DNA of 64,000 bases from Komagataeibacter oboediens (GCF_003207815.1 NZ_NKTX01000001.1:62001-126000); one strand, 5' to 3'; counted from the first letter of the stretch, positions 1-9,289 are shown. Notes: generated by a model not told the origin, from the letters alone. Numbers and translations are program-made.

Positions 1-1
1 C

Positions 2-376
2 AGTCGCCTGCCGGTCACGCTGGAATCCAGCCACGCGGCAGCGATCATGGCGGGGGACAATACCGCCCTGCCGCGCATCATCTTCTATCCTCAGGACAAT
101 GCCCCGATCGAGGGCGAGCGTGTCGTGACCAACGGGGAAATCGAAAGTCTGCCCGCCGGCCTGCCGGTGGGGCATGTGCATTACCTGCGCCCGGGACAGC
201 CGGTTGTGGTGCCGGCCGCCGCGCTGGACCATGTCGATATCCTGCGGATATTCGATTACGAGGACAGCGTATCCCCGCCGGATGCGCCGGGGCGCGTGCC
301 GCTGCCGTCCGTCGGGCGCACGCTGTCCCTGCCGTCACAGTTCCAGTCTCACCCTGATCAGGGGCTGCATGGATGA
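2..376 (+). CDS. mreC: Rod shape-determining protein MreC (C-terminal part; 5' end outside window)
   Basis: Only the last ~124 codons are present; the frame is open from the first bases of the window. MreC is a bitopic periplasmic scaffold of the elongasome that links MreB and MreD to PBP2. The visible part carries the conserved MreC beta-domain pattern: MAGDNTALPRIIFYPQD, then RVVTNGEIESLPAGLPVG. Family members show the same arrangement of a 'damned' AGDNS block followed by a 'GDRVVTSG..FPPGLPVG' block. The stop overlaps the mreD start (ATGA), so translation is probably coupled. The family is clear from the motifs and from the mreD-mrdA-rodA context. Nothing can be said about the N-terminus or promoter. 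Confidence 0.9.
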   Translation, partial: SRLPVTLESSHAAAIMAGDNTALPRIIFYPQDNAPIEGERVVTNGEIESLPAGLPVGHVHYLRPGQPVVVPAAALDHVDILRIFDYEDSVSPPDAPGRVPLPSVGRTLSLPSQFQSHPDQGLHG

Positions 377-939
377 AAAACTTCACGCCGCCCCCCATCC
401 GGCCCGGCATCCACCCGCGTTCGGGGCTGGGTTACCTGATCGACAACGGCGTGCGCAGCAGCATACCGTGCCTGTTCGTGTTTTTCGTGACGCTGGTGCT
501 GTCGGCACCGCTGAACCTGCCGGGGCAGGTGGAACTGATGCCGGCCATCATCATGGCCACCATTTTCCTGTGGTCGGTCTTTGTTCCCGCCTTCATGCCG
601 TCGCTTGCGGTGTTCGTGCTGGGAATATGGGCGGATATCCTCAGCTTCGGGCCTGCCGGGGTCATGCTGCTGATGATGCTGATCGTGCACGGGGTCGCGC
701 TGTCGGGACGCTATACGCTGGCACGGGTCAATTTTTTTGTACTCTGGTTTGTGTTTGGCGTGGTGATGGTGGGCGTTACGGCGCTACAATGGGTGCTGTG
801 TTCCGCACTGGCATTGCATATTGTGGAGTTTCTACCCTTTGTTTTCGAGACAGTCCTGGCCATCGGCAGTTTTCCTGTCCTGTATACAGGGTTTGTCTGG
901 ACCTACCGTTTTGTCGTCAATAACGCGGATCCTTCCTGA
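373..939 (+). CDS. mreD: Rod shape-determining protein MreD
   Basis: 188-residue integral membrane protein with about five hydrophobic segments (residues ~30-50, 55-75, 78-95, 100-120, 125-180) and a short hydrophilic head. This matches MreD in length and topology. MreD sequences are poorly conserved, so the call rests mainly on position between mreC and the PBP2/RodA genes and on the membrane profile. Its start overlaps the mreC stop. It is part of the cell-elongation complex that positions peptidoglycan synthesis along the lateral wall. Confidence 0.85.
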   Translation: MKNFTPPPIRPGIHPRSGLGYLIDNGVRSSIPCLFVFFVTLVLSAPLNLPGQVELMPAIIMATIFLWSVFVPAFMPSLAVFVLGIWADILSFGPAGVMLLMMLIVHGVALSGRYTLARVNFFVLWFVFGVVMVGVTALQWVLCSALALHIVEFLPFVFETVLAIGSFPVLYTGFVWTYRFVVNNADPS

Positions 940-975
940 AGCGGATGCGATAGTGCGCCCGTGCCGGATAAATGA

Positions 976-2895
976 ATGAAGTTTCGTAAGAAGAAATCCG
1001 GCAACCGGCTCATGTCCCGTCCCGAGGAAGGCAAGAATCCTTCCCGTGGCGTATTCACCCGCCGTGCCCTTTTGCTCATGGCAGCGCAGGGCGCGGTGCT
1101 GGGTGCATTGGGGGAACGTCTGTACGGGCTTCAGGTTCTCAATGGCAGTCATTATGCGAAGCTTGCGGAAAACAACCGCCTGAGCAAACGCTTCTTCGCG
1201 CCGCCGCGCGGGCGGATCACGGACCGGTTCGGCATTTCGGTTGCATCCAACCGCATCAACTGGCGCGCGCTGCTGCTGGCGGAAGAAACCACCGATATTC
1301 CCGGCACGCTGGAACGCTTTGCCCAGCTTGTGCCGCTGGAACCGCGTGACCTGACGCGTATCGAACACGAATTGCGTCACAAGCGGCGGTTCATCCCGAT
1401 CATGCTGCGTGATTTCCTGTCATGGGATGACATGGCGCGGCTGGAACTGAACATGCCCTCGCTGCCCGGCGTGCTGATCGACGTGGGCACCACGCGCGTC
1501 TATCCCTTTGGTCCGCTGCTGGCGCATGTGGTGGGATATGTCGCTCCGCCTGCGGAAAAGGACGTCGTGCATAATGCCGAGCTTGCGCTGCCGGGCATGC
1601 GTGTCGGTCGTTCAGGGATCGAGCAGACGCAGGACAGCAGCCTGCGCGGGCAGGTCGGCTCCGTCGAGATGGAGGTCAACGCCGTTGGCCGCGTCATGGC
1701 CGAACTCGACCGTGACGAGGGGCTGGCGGGTGACGAGATCGCGCTGACGATCGACAGCGGCCTGCAGCAGCAGGTGCTGGGCCGTATTGCCGACCAGTCG
1801 GCCAGTGCCGTGGTGATGGACTGCCGTAATGGTGAGGTGCTGGCCATGGTCAGCAACCCGTCCTTTGATCCCTCCCTGTTCGATAGTGGCGTAAGCCAGG
1901 CCCAGTGGATCGAATGGACCAACAACAGCCAGACCCCGCTGATCAACAAGGCGGTGTCGGGGCTGTATCCCCCCGGTTCCACCTTCAAGCCCGCCGTGGC
2001 CATGGCGGCGCTGCGCGCGGGCACGCTGTCACCGTCCGACAGGATCAGCTGCCCCGGTTACATTGACGTGGGCGGCACGCGGTTCCACTGCTGGTCGCGC
2101 TACGGGCATGGGTCGATCAACCTGCGCCAGGGGCTCAAGTATTCCTGCGACGTCTTCTTTTACGAAGTCGCGCGCCGGACGGGGATGGATGCGATCGCGG
2201 CCACGTCCGAACTGTTCGGGCTGGGGGCGAAACTGCCGGATATCGAACTGCCCCATGTGCGGCAGGGCCTGATCCCCACGCCAACGTGGCGGCGCAAGCA
2301 TGGGCATCACTGGAATGGTGGCGATACCATTGTCAGTGGCATCGGGCAGGGCTTCGTGCAGGTCACCCCGCTGCAACTGGCGACCTACGCATCGCGCATT
2401 GCCACGGGGCGGGACGTGCAGCCGCACCTGATCCGGTCCATCGCGGGACGCACGGCGGCGCTGGCCGATCTTGGCCATGCGTCGGGCATGGATATGCCGG
2501 ATCATTTCTTTCAGGACATCCGTGCGGGCATGTACGCAGTGGTGAATGAAGAAGGCGGCACGGCGCCCAAGGCCCGGCTGGATATTCCGGGCGTGCAGAT
2601 GGCGGGCAAGACCGGCTCGGCGCAGGTGCGTCGCGTGTCCCGCGCGATGCGTGAAAGCGGCCACTTCAATTCCGCCAACCTGCCATGGGAGTACCGCCCC
2701 CATGCGCTGTTCATCTGCTATGCCCCGTATGACGCGCCGCGTTACGCCACGGCGGTGGTGATCGAACATGGCAATGCGGGCGCTGATGTCGCGGCCCCCC
2801 TTGCGCGTGATATCATGACCGATACCCTGCGCCGCGACCCGGTCAACCACCGTGAACCGCCGGGACAGGAAGTGGCGCAGGCCGAAGTGGATTGA
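976..2895 (+). CDS. mrdA: Penicillin-binding protein 2 (peptidoglycan DD-transpeptidase MrdA)
   Basis: 639 residues, the usual PBP2 length. A basic N-terminus is followed by one membrane anchor (about residues 30-50, ending GERLYGLQV), then the PBP dimerisation domain (PPRGRITDRFG near 80) and the transpeptidase domain. The catalytic motifs are all present: STFK with the acylated Ser at ~335, SCD at ~390 (the PBP2 form of SxN) and KTGS at ~545. The protein cross-links peptidoglycan during elongation together with RodA, encoded directly downstream. The first ATG is at 976; a second Met at codon 13 is possible but has no better ribosome-binding site. No residue is missing that would suggest inactivity or a known resistance change. 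Confidence 0.97.
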   Translation: MKFRKKKSGNRLMSRPEEGKNPSRGVFTRRALLLMAAQGAVLGALGERLYGLQVLNGSHYAKLAENNRLSKRFFAPPRGRITDRFGISVASNRINWRALLLAEETTDIPGTLERFAQLVPLEPRDLTRIEHELRHKRRFIPIMLRDFLSWDDMARLELNMPSLPGVLIDVGTTRVYPFGPLLAHVVGYVAPPAEKDVVHNAELALPGMRVGRSGIEQTQDSSLRGQVGSVEMEVNAVGRVMAELDRDEGLAGDEIALTIDSGLQQQVLGRIADQSASAVVMDCRNGEVLAMVSNPSFDPSLFDSGVSQAQWIEWTNNSQTPLINKAVSGLYPPGSTFKPAVAMAALRAGTLSPSDRISCPGYIDVGGTRFHCWSRYGHGSINLRQGLKYSCDVFFYEVARRTGMDAIAATSELFGLGAKLPDIELPHVRQGLIPTPTWRRKHGHHWNGGDTIVSGIGQGFVQVTPLQLATYASRIATGRDVQPHLIRSIAGRTAALADLGHASGMDMPDHFFQDIRAGMYAVVNEEGGTAPKARLDIPGVQMAGKTGSAQVRRVSRAMRESGHFNSANLPWEYRPHALFICYAPYDAPRYATAVVIEHGNAGADVAAPLARDIMTDTLRRDPVNHREPPGQEVAQAEVD

Positions 2896-2957
2896 CCTGC
2901 CCCCAGGCACCTCCTGGGGCCAGCCATGCCATTGCCGTGCCAGATGTGGAGAATGGA

Positions 2958-4112
2958 ATGAAATTCCAGAAGCGCCTTCTGCGTGCCGAACCCAATTTCC
3001 AGATCCTGACCAAGCTGTGGCAGGTCAACTGGCTGTACGTGCTGCTGATCTGCGCGCTGGCGGTAGTGGGATATGGGGCGCTTTATTCAGCGGGCGGCGG
3101 TACGTCGCGGCCGTTCGCGGGGCCACAGTCCATCCGCTTCTGCTTTGGTGTGGTCATGATGCTGGGCATTTCGTTGATGAGCCCGGCCATTCTGGTACGC
3201 ATGGCGTGGCCGCTCTATATATTCTCCCTCATCCTGCTTGTGGCCGTGCTGCGCATGGGGCACGTGGGCAAGGGGGCGGAGCGATGGCTCATGCTGGGTG
3301 GCCTGCAGGTGCAGCCATCGGAACTGGCGAAGATTGCCCTTGTCCTGATGCTGGCGGCGTGGTTTCACAAGATCAGTTACCGCCGCATGGGCAATCCGCT
3401 GCTGCTGGTGCCCCCTGCCATCATGGTGCTGGTGCCGGTTGCCCTTGTGCTCAAGGAACCCAATCTTGGCACCGCCGTTATTATCGGGACGGTGGGGGCC
3501 TGCATGTTTTTCGCCGCCGGCATGCGGCTGTGGCAGATCGCGCTGCTGATCCTGCCCATGCCGTTTCTGGCCAAGATTGCCTATGGCCACCTGCATGATT
3601 ACCAGAAGGCGCGGGTCACGACCTTCCTGCACCCTGAAAGCGACCCACTGGGGGCGGGCTACAATATCATCCAGTCCAAGATTGCGCTGGGTTCGGGGGG
3701 CATGTGGGGGCAGGGATACCTGCATGGTACGCAGGGGCAGCTGAACTTCCTGCCTGAAAAGCAGACCGACTTCATTTTCACCATGATTGCCGAGGAATGG
3801 GGCTATGTCGGCGGCATTACCGTTATCGGCATGCTGCTGCTGCTGGTCTTTGGCGGCATGCTGATTTCCATGCGCAGCCGCAACCAGTTCGGGCGGCTGC
3901 TGGGGCTGGGTATTTCAGTCAACTTCTTTCTCTACTGCGCAGTCAACCTGTCCATGGTGATGGGGGCGATCCCGGTGGGTGGCGTGCCGCTGCCGCTGAT
4001 TTCCTATGGCGGGTCGGCCATGCTCATGGTCATGTTCGGTTTCGGGCTGCTCATGTCCGCCTGGGTGCACCGGAATGATACCTTTGGTGAAACGGCGGAC
4101 AAGAAGGACTGA
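2958..4112 (+). CDS. rodA: Peptidoglycan glycosyltransferase RodA (SEDS family)
   Basis: 384 residues from the ATG at 2958, preceded by a purine-rich GGAGAATGGA. The frame stays open upstream to a TTG that overlaps the mrdA stop, but the family alignment begins near the ATG. Around ten membrane segments are visible. Diagnostic SEDS motifs are PEKQTDFIFTMIAEEWG in the large loop (with the catalytic acidic residue of the family) and PLPLISYGGSAML near the C-terminus. RodA polymerises lipid II into glycan strands and works as a complex with PBP2. Order mreC-mreD-mrdA-rodA is the classic elongation operon. The stop overlaps the next gene (TGATG). Confidence 0.97.
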   Translation: MKFQKRLLRAEPNFQILTKLWQVNWLYVLLICALAVVGYGALYSAGGGTSRPFAGPQSIRFCFGVVMMLGISLMSPAILVRMAWPLYIFSLILLVAVLRMGHVGKGAERWLMLGGLQVQPSELAKIALVLMLAAWFHKISYRRMGNPLLLVPPAIMVLVPVALVLKEPNLGTAVIIGTVGACMFFAAGMRLWQIALLILPMPFLAKIAYGHLHDYQKARVTTFLHPESDPLGAGYNIIQSKIALGSGGMWGQGYLHGTQGQLNFLPEKQTDFIFTMIAEEWGYVGGITVIGMLLLLVFGGMLISMRSRNQFGRLLGLGISVNFFLYCAVNLSMVMGAIPVGGVPLPLISYGGSAMLMVMFGFGLLMSAWVHRNDTFGETADKKD

Positions 4113-4504
4113 TGGCAGGTATCCTTCCCCCGACCGTCGCCGTTCACCGCGCCTATCGGCTGAGTACCTACCATGTGCCCGGCCTGCCGGTCATCCGCAT
4201 TGGCCACAGGCCGCGCTGGCGCGGTCGGGCGCCAGAAGGGGATATCGTGCTGCTGAGCGCATGCAACCCCGGCGGCAGGCTGTATGCGGATGGCTGGAAC
4301 CGGCGGATGATGCATGCGCTGGCGCAGTACCTGCGCGACGTACCCCATGCATTGGGGAAGGGGCGGCTGGGCCGGTGGTCCGAACCATTATATGCGGTGC
4401 AGGTGCCGCTGGCACGCGGGCTGCGTCTTGCACGGCTGTTCCGGCAGAACGCGGTGGTCGTGCTGCATGGTGCGCGGCGCGCGCGGCTGGTGTATCTGGC
4501 CTGA
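4112..4504 (+). CDS. DUF3293-like small protein at the end of the rod operon
   Basis: 130 residues, with its start overlapping the rodA stop (TGATG). The sequence resembles DUF3293 proteins: an N-terminal 'YRLSTYHVPGLPVIRIG' strand, a short 'LLSACNPGG' turn (family form: TAxNPxG) and an amphipathic, Arg-rich C-terminal half with no signal peptide or membrane segment. Function is unknown. Translational coupling to rodA suggests co-expression with the elongation machinery but does not prove a shared role. It is followed at once by a strong inverted repeat, so it is probably the last gene of the transcript. Confidence 0.6.
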   Translation: MAGILPPTVAVHRAYRLSTYHVPGLPVIRIGHRPRWRGRAPEGDIVLLSACNPGGRLYADGWNRRMMHALAQYLRDVPHALGKGRLGRWSEPLYAVQVPLARGLRLARLFRQNAVVVLHGARRARLVYLA

Positions 4505-4534
4505 GACCTGCGGACAGGCCGCAGTATCTTTCAG

Positions 4535-4583
4535 AAGTTTTTGGGTGCCGCTTTTTTTTTAAAAAGGTGGCACCCAAAAACTT
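4535..4583. repeat. Palindromic intergenic element, copy 1 (probable bidirectional terminator)
   Basis: A perfect 15-bp inverted repeat, AAGTTTTTGGGTGCC (4535-4549) and GGCACCCAAAAACTT (4569-4583), encloses a T-run followed by an A-run. It sits between the convergent ends of the DUF3293 gene and glyS. The outer arms recur in at least four other gaps of this window (near 9.3, 27.6, 37.55 and 48.2 kb). This is a compact version lacking the second inner hairpin. Confidence 0.8.
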
Positions 4584-4598
4584 TTATCAGCAGGCTGT

Positions 4599-6659
4599 TC
4601 AGCCCTCGATCTGGCTGAAATCGGCGATCAGCACCGTCATGCGGCGCAGTTCCGACAGAAGCCGCAGGCGGTTCGCGCGCACGGCGGGATCAGCGTCATT
4701 CACCGTGACCTTGTCAAAGAACTGGTCAAGGGCGGGACGCAGGGCGGCCACGTCACGCATTGCGTCTTCGTAGCGTTCCTGTGCGATGGCCTGCTCAACT
4801 GCCGGAATGGTTTTCTGAAGCTGGTCAGCCAGCGCCTTTTCCTCGGGCTGGGTATACAGTGCGGGGTTGGGCGTGCCTTCATGCGGGCCGTCCTTGCGGT
4901 CCTCGATGCGTAGGATATTGGCCGCGCGCTTGGTCGCCGCCAGCATGTTGCGCCCGTCCCCGGTTTCCAGCATGTCGGCAATGGCCTTCGCACGCGCCAG
5001 CAGGCGCACGATGTCCGTATCCGTATTGCCAACCGATACGGCGGCCAGGATGTCATGCCGCGCGCCTTCGCCACGTAGCTGCACGCGCAGGCGGTCGGCC
5101 ACGAATTCCGGCAACACGTCAAGGTCGGGGGCAAGGCGCATGGCTTCGGGCAGGCCCTGTGCCGCTTCCCAGAACACCTTGGCCAGATCCAGCCGCAGCC
5201 CGTTTTCGCGGATGATGCGGATAACCCCAAGGGCTGCACGACGCAGGGCGTAAGGATCGCCCGATCCACCCGGCTTTTCGCCCACGGCGAAGAAGGCGAC
5301 CAGCATGTCGATTTTGTCCGCCAGCGCCACCGTGACCGAAACCGGGGCATGGGGCACGTCATCGTGCGGCCCGCGTGGCATATAATGCGCGCCAATGGCA
5401 TCGGCCACGGCGTCGGGTTCGCCATCGTGGCGGGCGTAATAGGCCCCCATGACGCCCTGAAGTTCAGGGAACTCGCCTACCATGCCGGTGGTCAGATCTG
5501 CCTTGCACAGCAGGGCCGCACGTTCGGCCTGTGCCGTGTCCGCACCCGTCAGCGGGGCCAGCAGGCCGGCAAGACGGACAATGCGCCGCACGCGCGCGCC
5601 CTGGCTGCCAAGCGATGCGTGGAACACGATCCTGTCCAGCGCGGGCACGCGGCTTTCCAGCGTGCGGGCGCGGTCAAGGTCCCAGAAATGGCGGGCATCG
5701 GCAAAGCGGGCGCGCAACACGCGTTCATTGCCTGCAATGGTCAGCGCGCCGCCGTCGCTGGGCACCAGGTTGGCGACGAAGGCAAAGCGGGGTGCGGCCG
5801 ATCCATCGGCATTGCGCAGCGCGAAATATCGCTGGTTCACGCGCATGGACACCTGCATCACCTCGGGCGGCAGGGTCATGAATTCGTCGTCGATCTGGCC
5901 AAGGAAGGGCACCGGCCATTCGGTCAGTCCCGCCACTTCGTCAATCAGGCCGGGATCAGCCACGGCGCTCAGCCCTTCCTCGGCCGCCAGGCCTGCCACA
6001 CCTTCGGCAATGGTGGTGCGGCGCGCGGCGGCGTCGGGTTCGACCTGGTGTGCGCGCAGGCCATCCAGCCATTCCTTCGTGCCGGTTACGGCAAACGCGC
6101 CCGGGGCGGTGAAGCGGTGGCCTTCGGTCAGGTTGCCGGATTTCAGGCCATGGCCGTTATCCTCGCCTTCCGCCAGCGTGAAGTCCACGACCACGCCATC
6201 AAGGATGCATACGATCCGGCGCAGGGGCCGCACCCATGTAAAGGCGCTGCCAACACCCCAGCGCATGGATTTGGGCCACGGAAAGCGGCGCAGCAGGCCG
6301 GGCAGGACGGCTGCGATCTGCTGTGCCGCGGGAATGGCGGGAATATCCCGGTGCAGTACCCAGAATCCGTTTTCCGCCACCAGCGCATCACGCTCCACCC
6401 CATGCTTGCGCATGAAGCCGGCCAGCGCCTTTTCCGGCGCACTTTCACGCGGGCCGCGTTCATTCACCGTGCCGCCGGGCACCATGGCATCCACCGTAAG
6501 CGACAGCGCGATGCGGCGCGGGCCTGCGAATGCCGTGGCATCGCGCGGGTTCAGCGGGGCGAGTGCCTCGCACACCAGGCGTTCAAGGTCCTGCGCCCCG
6601 CGCGCCTGCATGCGGGCGGGGATTTCCTCGGAAAAGAGTTCGATAAGAAGTTCGGGCAT
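4599..6659 (-). CDS. glyS: Glycyl-tRNA synthetase beta subunit
   Basis: 686 residues from the ATG at 6659. That ATG sits 7 nt after the glyQ stop with a GAGGA inside the end of glyQ, so I reject the upstream in-frame start. The N-terminus MPELLIELFSEEIPARMQ is the hallmark of bacterial GlyS. The C-terminal part has the helical anticodon-binding-like domain. GlyS binds the tRNA in the alpha2beta2 enzyme that charges tRNA-Gly; catalysis resides in GlyQ. Length is normal (E. coli ~690). It ends next to a palindromic element shared with the convergent upstream gene. Confidence 0.97.
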   Translation of the reverse strand: MPELLIELFSEEIPARMQARGAQDLERLVCEALAPLNPRDATAFAGPRRIALSLTVDAMVPGGTVNERGPRESAPEKALAGFMRKHGVERDALVAENGFWVLHRDIPAIPAAQQIAAVLPGLLRRFPWPKSMRWGVGSAFTWVRPLRRIVCILDGVVVDFTLAEGEDNGHGLKSGNLTEGHRFTAPGAFAVTGTKEWLDGLRAHQVEPDAAARRTTIAEGVAGLAAEEGLSAVADPGLIDEVAGLTEWPVPFLGQIDDEFMTLPPEVMQVSMRVNQRYFALRNADGSAAPRFAFVANLVPSDGGALTIAGNERVLRARFADARHFWDLDRARTLESRVPALDRIVFHASLGSQGARVRRIVRLAGLLAPLTGADTAQAERAALLCKADLTTGMVGEFPELQGVMGAYYARHDGEPDAVADAIGAHYMPRGPHDDVPHAPVSVTVALADKIDMLVAFFAVGEKPGGSGDPYALRRAALGVIRIIRENGLRLDLAKVFWEAAQGLPEAMRLAPDLDVLPEFVADRLRVQLRGEGARHDILAAVSVGNTDTDIVRLLARAKAIADMLETGDGRNMLAATKRAANILRIEDRKDGPHEGTPNPALYTQPEEKALADQLQKTIPAVEQAIAQERYEDAMRDVAALRPALDQFFDKVTVNDADPAVRANRLRLLSELRRMTVLIADFSQIEG

Positions 6660-6666
6660 GTTCTTT

Positions 6667-7557
6667 TTATTCCTCGCCCGCCAGCCACGCTTCGCAGCAG
6701 CGTTTGGCCAGCGTGCGGACGCGGCCGATATAGGATGCACGCTCGCTGACGCTGATCACGCCGCGTGCGTCAAGCAGGTTGAACAGGTGGCTGGCCTTCA
6801 GGCACTGGTCATAGGCGGGCTGGGCCAGGCCCGCTTCGGCAAGGGCGGTGGATTCGCGCTCGGCATCGATGAAGTGGCGGTGCAGCATCTCCACGTCCGC
6901 CACCTCGAAGTTGTGGCGGGAATAATCCTGCTCCGCGCGCAGGAACACGTCGCCGTATTTCAGGCCCTGGCCGTTGAAATCGAGGTCATAGACATTCTCG
7001 ATTCCCTGCACGTACATCGCCAGGCGCTCCAGCCCGTAGGTCAGTTCGGTCGAGGGCATGACGGTGGGAATGCCGCCCACCTGCTGGAAGTAGGTGAACT
7101 GCGTCACCTCCATCCCGTCGCACCAGACTTCCCACCCAAGGCCCCATGCGCCGATGGTGGGGTTTTCCCAGTCATCCTCGACAAAGCGGATGTCGTGTTC
7201 CAGCGGGTCGATGCCGATGGCGCGATAGCTGTCCAGCAGCAGCTTCTGGCTGTCTTCTGGCGTGGGCTTGAGCAGTACCTGATACTGGTAATAGTGCTGC
7301 AGCCGATTCGGGTTTTCGCCATAGCGCCCATCGGACGGGCGGCGGCAGGGCTGGACATAGGCCGCTTTCCACGGCTTCGATCCCAGCGCGCGCAGCGTGG
7401 TATGCGGCGACAGCGTGCCCGCGCCCACTTCCGTGTCATAGGGCTGGAGGATGGCGCAGCCCTGATCGGACCAGAACTGGTGCAGTTTCAGGATCAGCCC
7501 CTGAAACGACAGCGGGCGGGAGGATGTAGGTGATCGGGGCACGGGGGCCGGGTCCAT
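6667..7557 (-). CDS. glyQ: Glycyl-tRNA synthetase alpha subunit
   Basis: 296 residues from the ATG at 7557, which has GGAG ten bases upstream; a TTG six codons earlier is less likely. The protein carries the class II core blocks of Gly[45 protein letters not shown] and [18 protein letters not shown]. It activates glycine and, with GlyS, charges tRNA-Gly. It is co-transcribed with glyS (7-bp gap). The roughly 190 bp upstream of the start, up to the divergent DUF2076 gene, should hold both promoters. No T-box or other leader is evident. Confidence 0.97.
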   Translation of the reverse strand: MDPAPVPRSPTSSRPLSFQGLILKLHQFWSDQGCAILQPYDTEVGAGTLSPHTTLRALGSKPWKAAYVQPCRRPSDGRYGENPNRLQHYYQYQVLLKPTPEDSQKLLLDSYRAIGIDPLEHDIRFVEDDWENPTIGAWGLGWEVWCDGMEVTQFTYFQQVGGIPTVMPSTELTYGLERLAMYVQGIENVYDLDFNGQGLKYGDVFLRAEQDYSRHNFEVADVEMLHRHFIDAERESTALAEAGLAQPAYDQCLKASHLFNLLDARGVISVSERASYIGRVRTLAKRCCEAWLAGEE

Positions 7558-7767
7558 GAACAAGATGCTCCGCAAAACGGGGACAGGTATGCACCATCTG
7601 GCGCAAAATCGCCGGACAGCATACCGTTATGCGGCCCCGACCGGAAGGTAGGGCGTGCCCTAAGCCCGGATCGGCCATGCATCGCCCGATCCGCCCTTGC
7701 TTATTGTGCCCGGACAAACCACATCGGCAGGGAAACGCTATCCCCAGCCCAAGGCAGGACAGACAGG

Positions 7768-8526
7768 ATGAATGACCAGGAACGTCAACTGATCACACAG
7801 TTTTTTGCCCGCGTCGGGGGCAGTGCCCCCGGCAGCGTGCCCCAGACGGCCAACGCCCTTCCGCCAATCGACCCGCAGGCCGACCAGTATATCGGGGAGA
7901 TGTTCCAGAAATATCCTGAAGCCCGCTATCGCATCACCCAGACCGCCGTGGTGCAGGAAGCGGCCCTGGCGGAGGCACAGAACCAGATTCGCCAGCTCCA
8001 GTGGCAGCTGCAGCAGGCGCAGCAGCAGATCCAGCAGCTTCAGCAGCAGCCTTCCCAGCCTTCGTCCGGTGGTGGCTTCCTTAGCGGTATGTTCGGTGGC
8101 GGGCAGCAGCGCGCGCAGGCTGCCCCGCCGCCGGGCTGGGGTGCAGCCGCACCGTCCGCCCCGCCGCCGCAGCCGGTCTACCCGCCGGGCATGCAGCCGG
8201 GCATGTTCCCCGCGCGTGGTTCGGGGTTCCTTGGCTCGGCCCTGACCACGGCGGCGGGTGTCGCCGGTGGCATGATGATGGGCAATGCGCTGACGGGCCT
8301 GTTCAGCGGCCATCATGACGCGGGCGGATTCGCCAGCGGCATGCCGCAGCCGGGTAGCGAGACGGTCAACAACTACTACGGTGACAGCGCAGCACCCGCT
8401 GCTGGCGCCGATCCGTTTGCCGGTGGTGGCACCAGCGCCGATTCCGGCTTTGACGCCGGTGGTGGCGATGATGGTGGTGGCTTCGACGGCGGCGGTTTCG
8501 ACGCAGGCGACGATAACAGCTTCTGA
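7768..8526 (+). CDS. DUF2076 domain protein with Gln-rich coiled coil and Gly/Asp-rich tail
   Basis: 252 residues. The first ~75 match the DUF2076 start (MNDQERQLITQFFARV, then DPQADQYIGEMF and YRITQTAVVQEAAL). A Gln-rich coiled coil follows (about 70-92), then a Pro-rich linker, a short hydrophobic Gly/Ala/Met stretch (about 150-175) and a low-complexity tail rich in Gly, Asp and Phe. No signal peptide is visible at the N-terminus despite older 'periplasmic' labels for the family. Function is unknown; the tail looks disordered. The gene is monocistronic, with an intrinsic terminator directly after it. Confidence 0.75.
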   Translation: MNDQERQLITQFFARVGGSAPGSVPQTANALPPIDPQADQYIGEMFQKYPEARYRITQTAVVQEAALAEAQNQIRQLQWQLQQAQQQIQQLQQQPSQPSSGGGFLSGMFGGGQQRAQAAPPPGWGAAAPSAPPPQPVYPPGMQPGMFPARGSGFLGSALTTAAGVAGGMMMGNALTGLFSGHHDAGGFASGMPQPGSETVNNYYGDSAAPAAGADPFAGGGTSADSGFDAGGGDDGGGFDGGGFDAGDDNSF

Positions 8527-8552
8527 TCGGCCCCACGGCATGTCAGGGAAAG

Positions 8553-8578
8553 GGGCACCCATCATGGGTGCCCTTTTT
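8553..8578 (+). terminator. Intrinsic terminator after the DUF2076 gene
   Basis: Stem GGGCACCC / GGGTGCCC with an ATCAT loop, followed directly by five T. Confidence 0.9.
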
Positions 8579-8601
8579 CGTTTGGGGGAAGGGATCGCAC
8601 C

Positions 8602-9255
8602 ATGATGCAGCACGAATTCATGCTTGATCCGCCACCATATGCGCACTCGCCGGAGGTGCTGGATACGGGGGCATGCGTACTGCGTGGCCATGCCGCGGGC
8701 CACGCGGCCGGCATGATTGCCGGGATCAGGGATATCGCGCGGGCCATGCCATTCCGCCGCATGGCGACACCCGGCGGGGGACGGATGTCAGTCGCCATGA
8801 CCGCATGCGGGGCAGGCGGATGGTGGAGCGACGAACGCGGCTATCGTTATGTCGCCCGGGATCCGGAAACCGGCAGGCCATGGCCCGCCATGCCGGATGC
8901 ATGGCGCGATTTCGCCACTGAAGCTGCGCGACAGGCAGGGTATGGGGGATTCGTGCCCGATGTCTGCCTGATCAACGGCTACCGCCCCGGTGCCCGCATG
9001 GGGCTGCATCAGGACCGGGATGAACGGCTGGACGCGCCGGTGGTGTCGGTTTCCTTTGGCCTGCCTGCAATATTCCAGTGGGGTGGGCTGCGACGTACGG
9101 ACCCGCTGCGTCGTGTGCCGCTACGGCATGGGGATGTGGTCGTGTGGGGTGGCCCATCGCGACTTGTCTTCCACGGTGTGGCGGTCCTGCGGGCGGGCGA
9201 TCACGCCGTGACGGGGCCATGCCGGTATAACCTGACATTCCGTCGGGTGGGGTAA
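8602..9255 (+). CDS. alkB: AlkB-family DNA oxidative demethylase
   Basis: 217 residues, a normal AlkB length. This is an Fe(II)/2-oxoglutarate dioxygenase that repairs 1-methyladenine and 3-methylcytosine. Iron ligands are visible as H136-x-D138 (in GLHQDRDE) and H191 (in LVFHGV). The 2-oxoglutarate-binding pattern RxNxTxR is at 208-214 (RYNLTFR). The AlkB-specific block LINGYRPGARMGLHQD is intact. ATG is at 8602 with a GAAGGG upstream; a second ATG follows directly. It is not next to ada, and no obvious regulatory site is seen. Confidence 0.93.
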   Translation: MMQHEFMLDPPPYAHSPEVLDTGACVLRGHAAGHAAGMIAGIRDIARAMPFRRMATPGGGRMSVAMTACGAGGWWSDERGYRYVARDPETGRPWPAMPDAWRDFATEAARQAGYGGFVPDVCLINGYRPGARMGLHQDRDERLDAPVVSVSFGLPAIFQWGGLRRTDPLRRVPLRHGDVVVWGGPSRLVFHGVAVLRAGDHAVTGPCRYNLTFRRVG

Positions 9256-9289
9256 CCGGTCATCCGGTGTTGAATATTGGGCGGGCATG

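Noticed and set aside
2892-2957. Upstream TTG start for RodA overlapping mrdA
   Set aside because: The 22 added residues (TCPQAPPGASHA...) have no counterpart in RodA, and the ATG at 2958 has a better ribosome-binding site.
5482-7533. A 683-codon open frame on the plus strand opposite glyS and glyQ
   Set aside because: It is antisense to two clear, well-conserved genes. Long antisense frames are expected in GC-rich DNA, and the translation matches no family.
7990-8060. CAG-rich stretch as a tandem DNA repeat
   Set aside because: It is irregular and encodes the Gln-rich coiled coil of the DUF2076 protein; no exact repeat unit.
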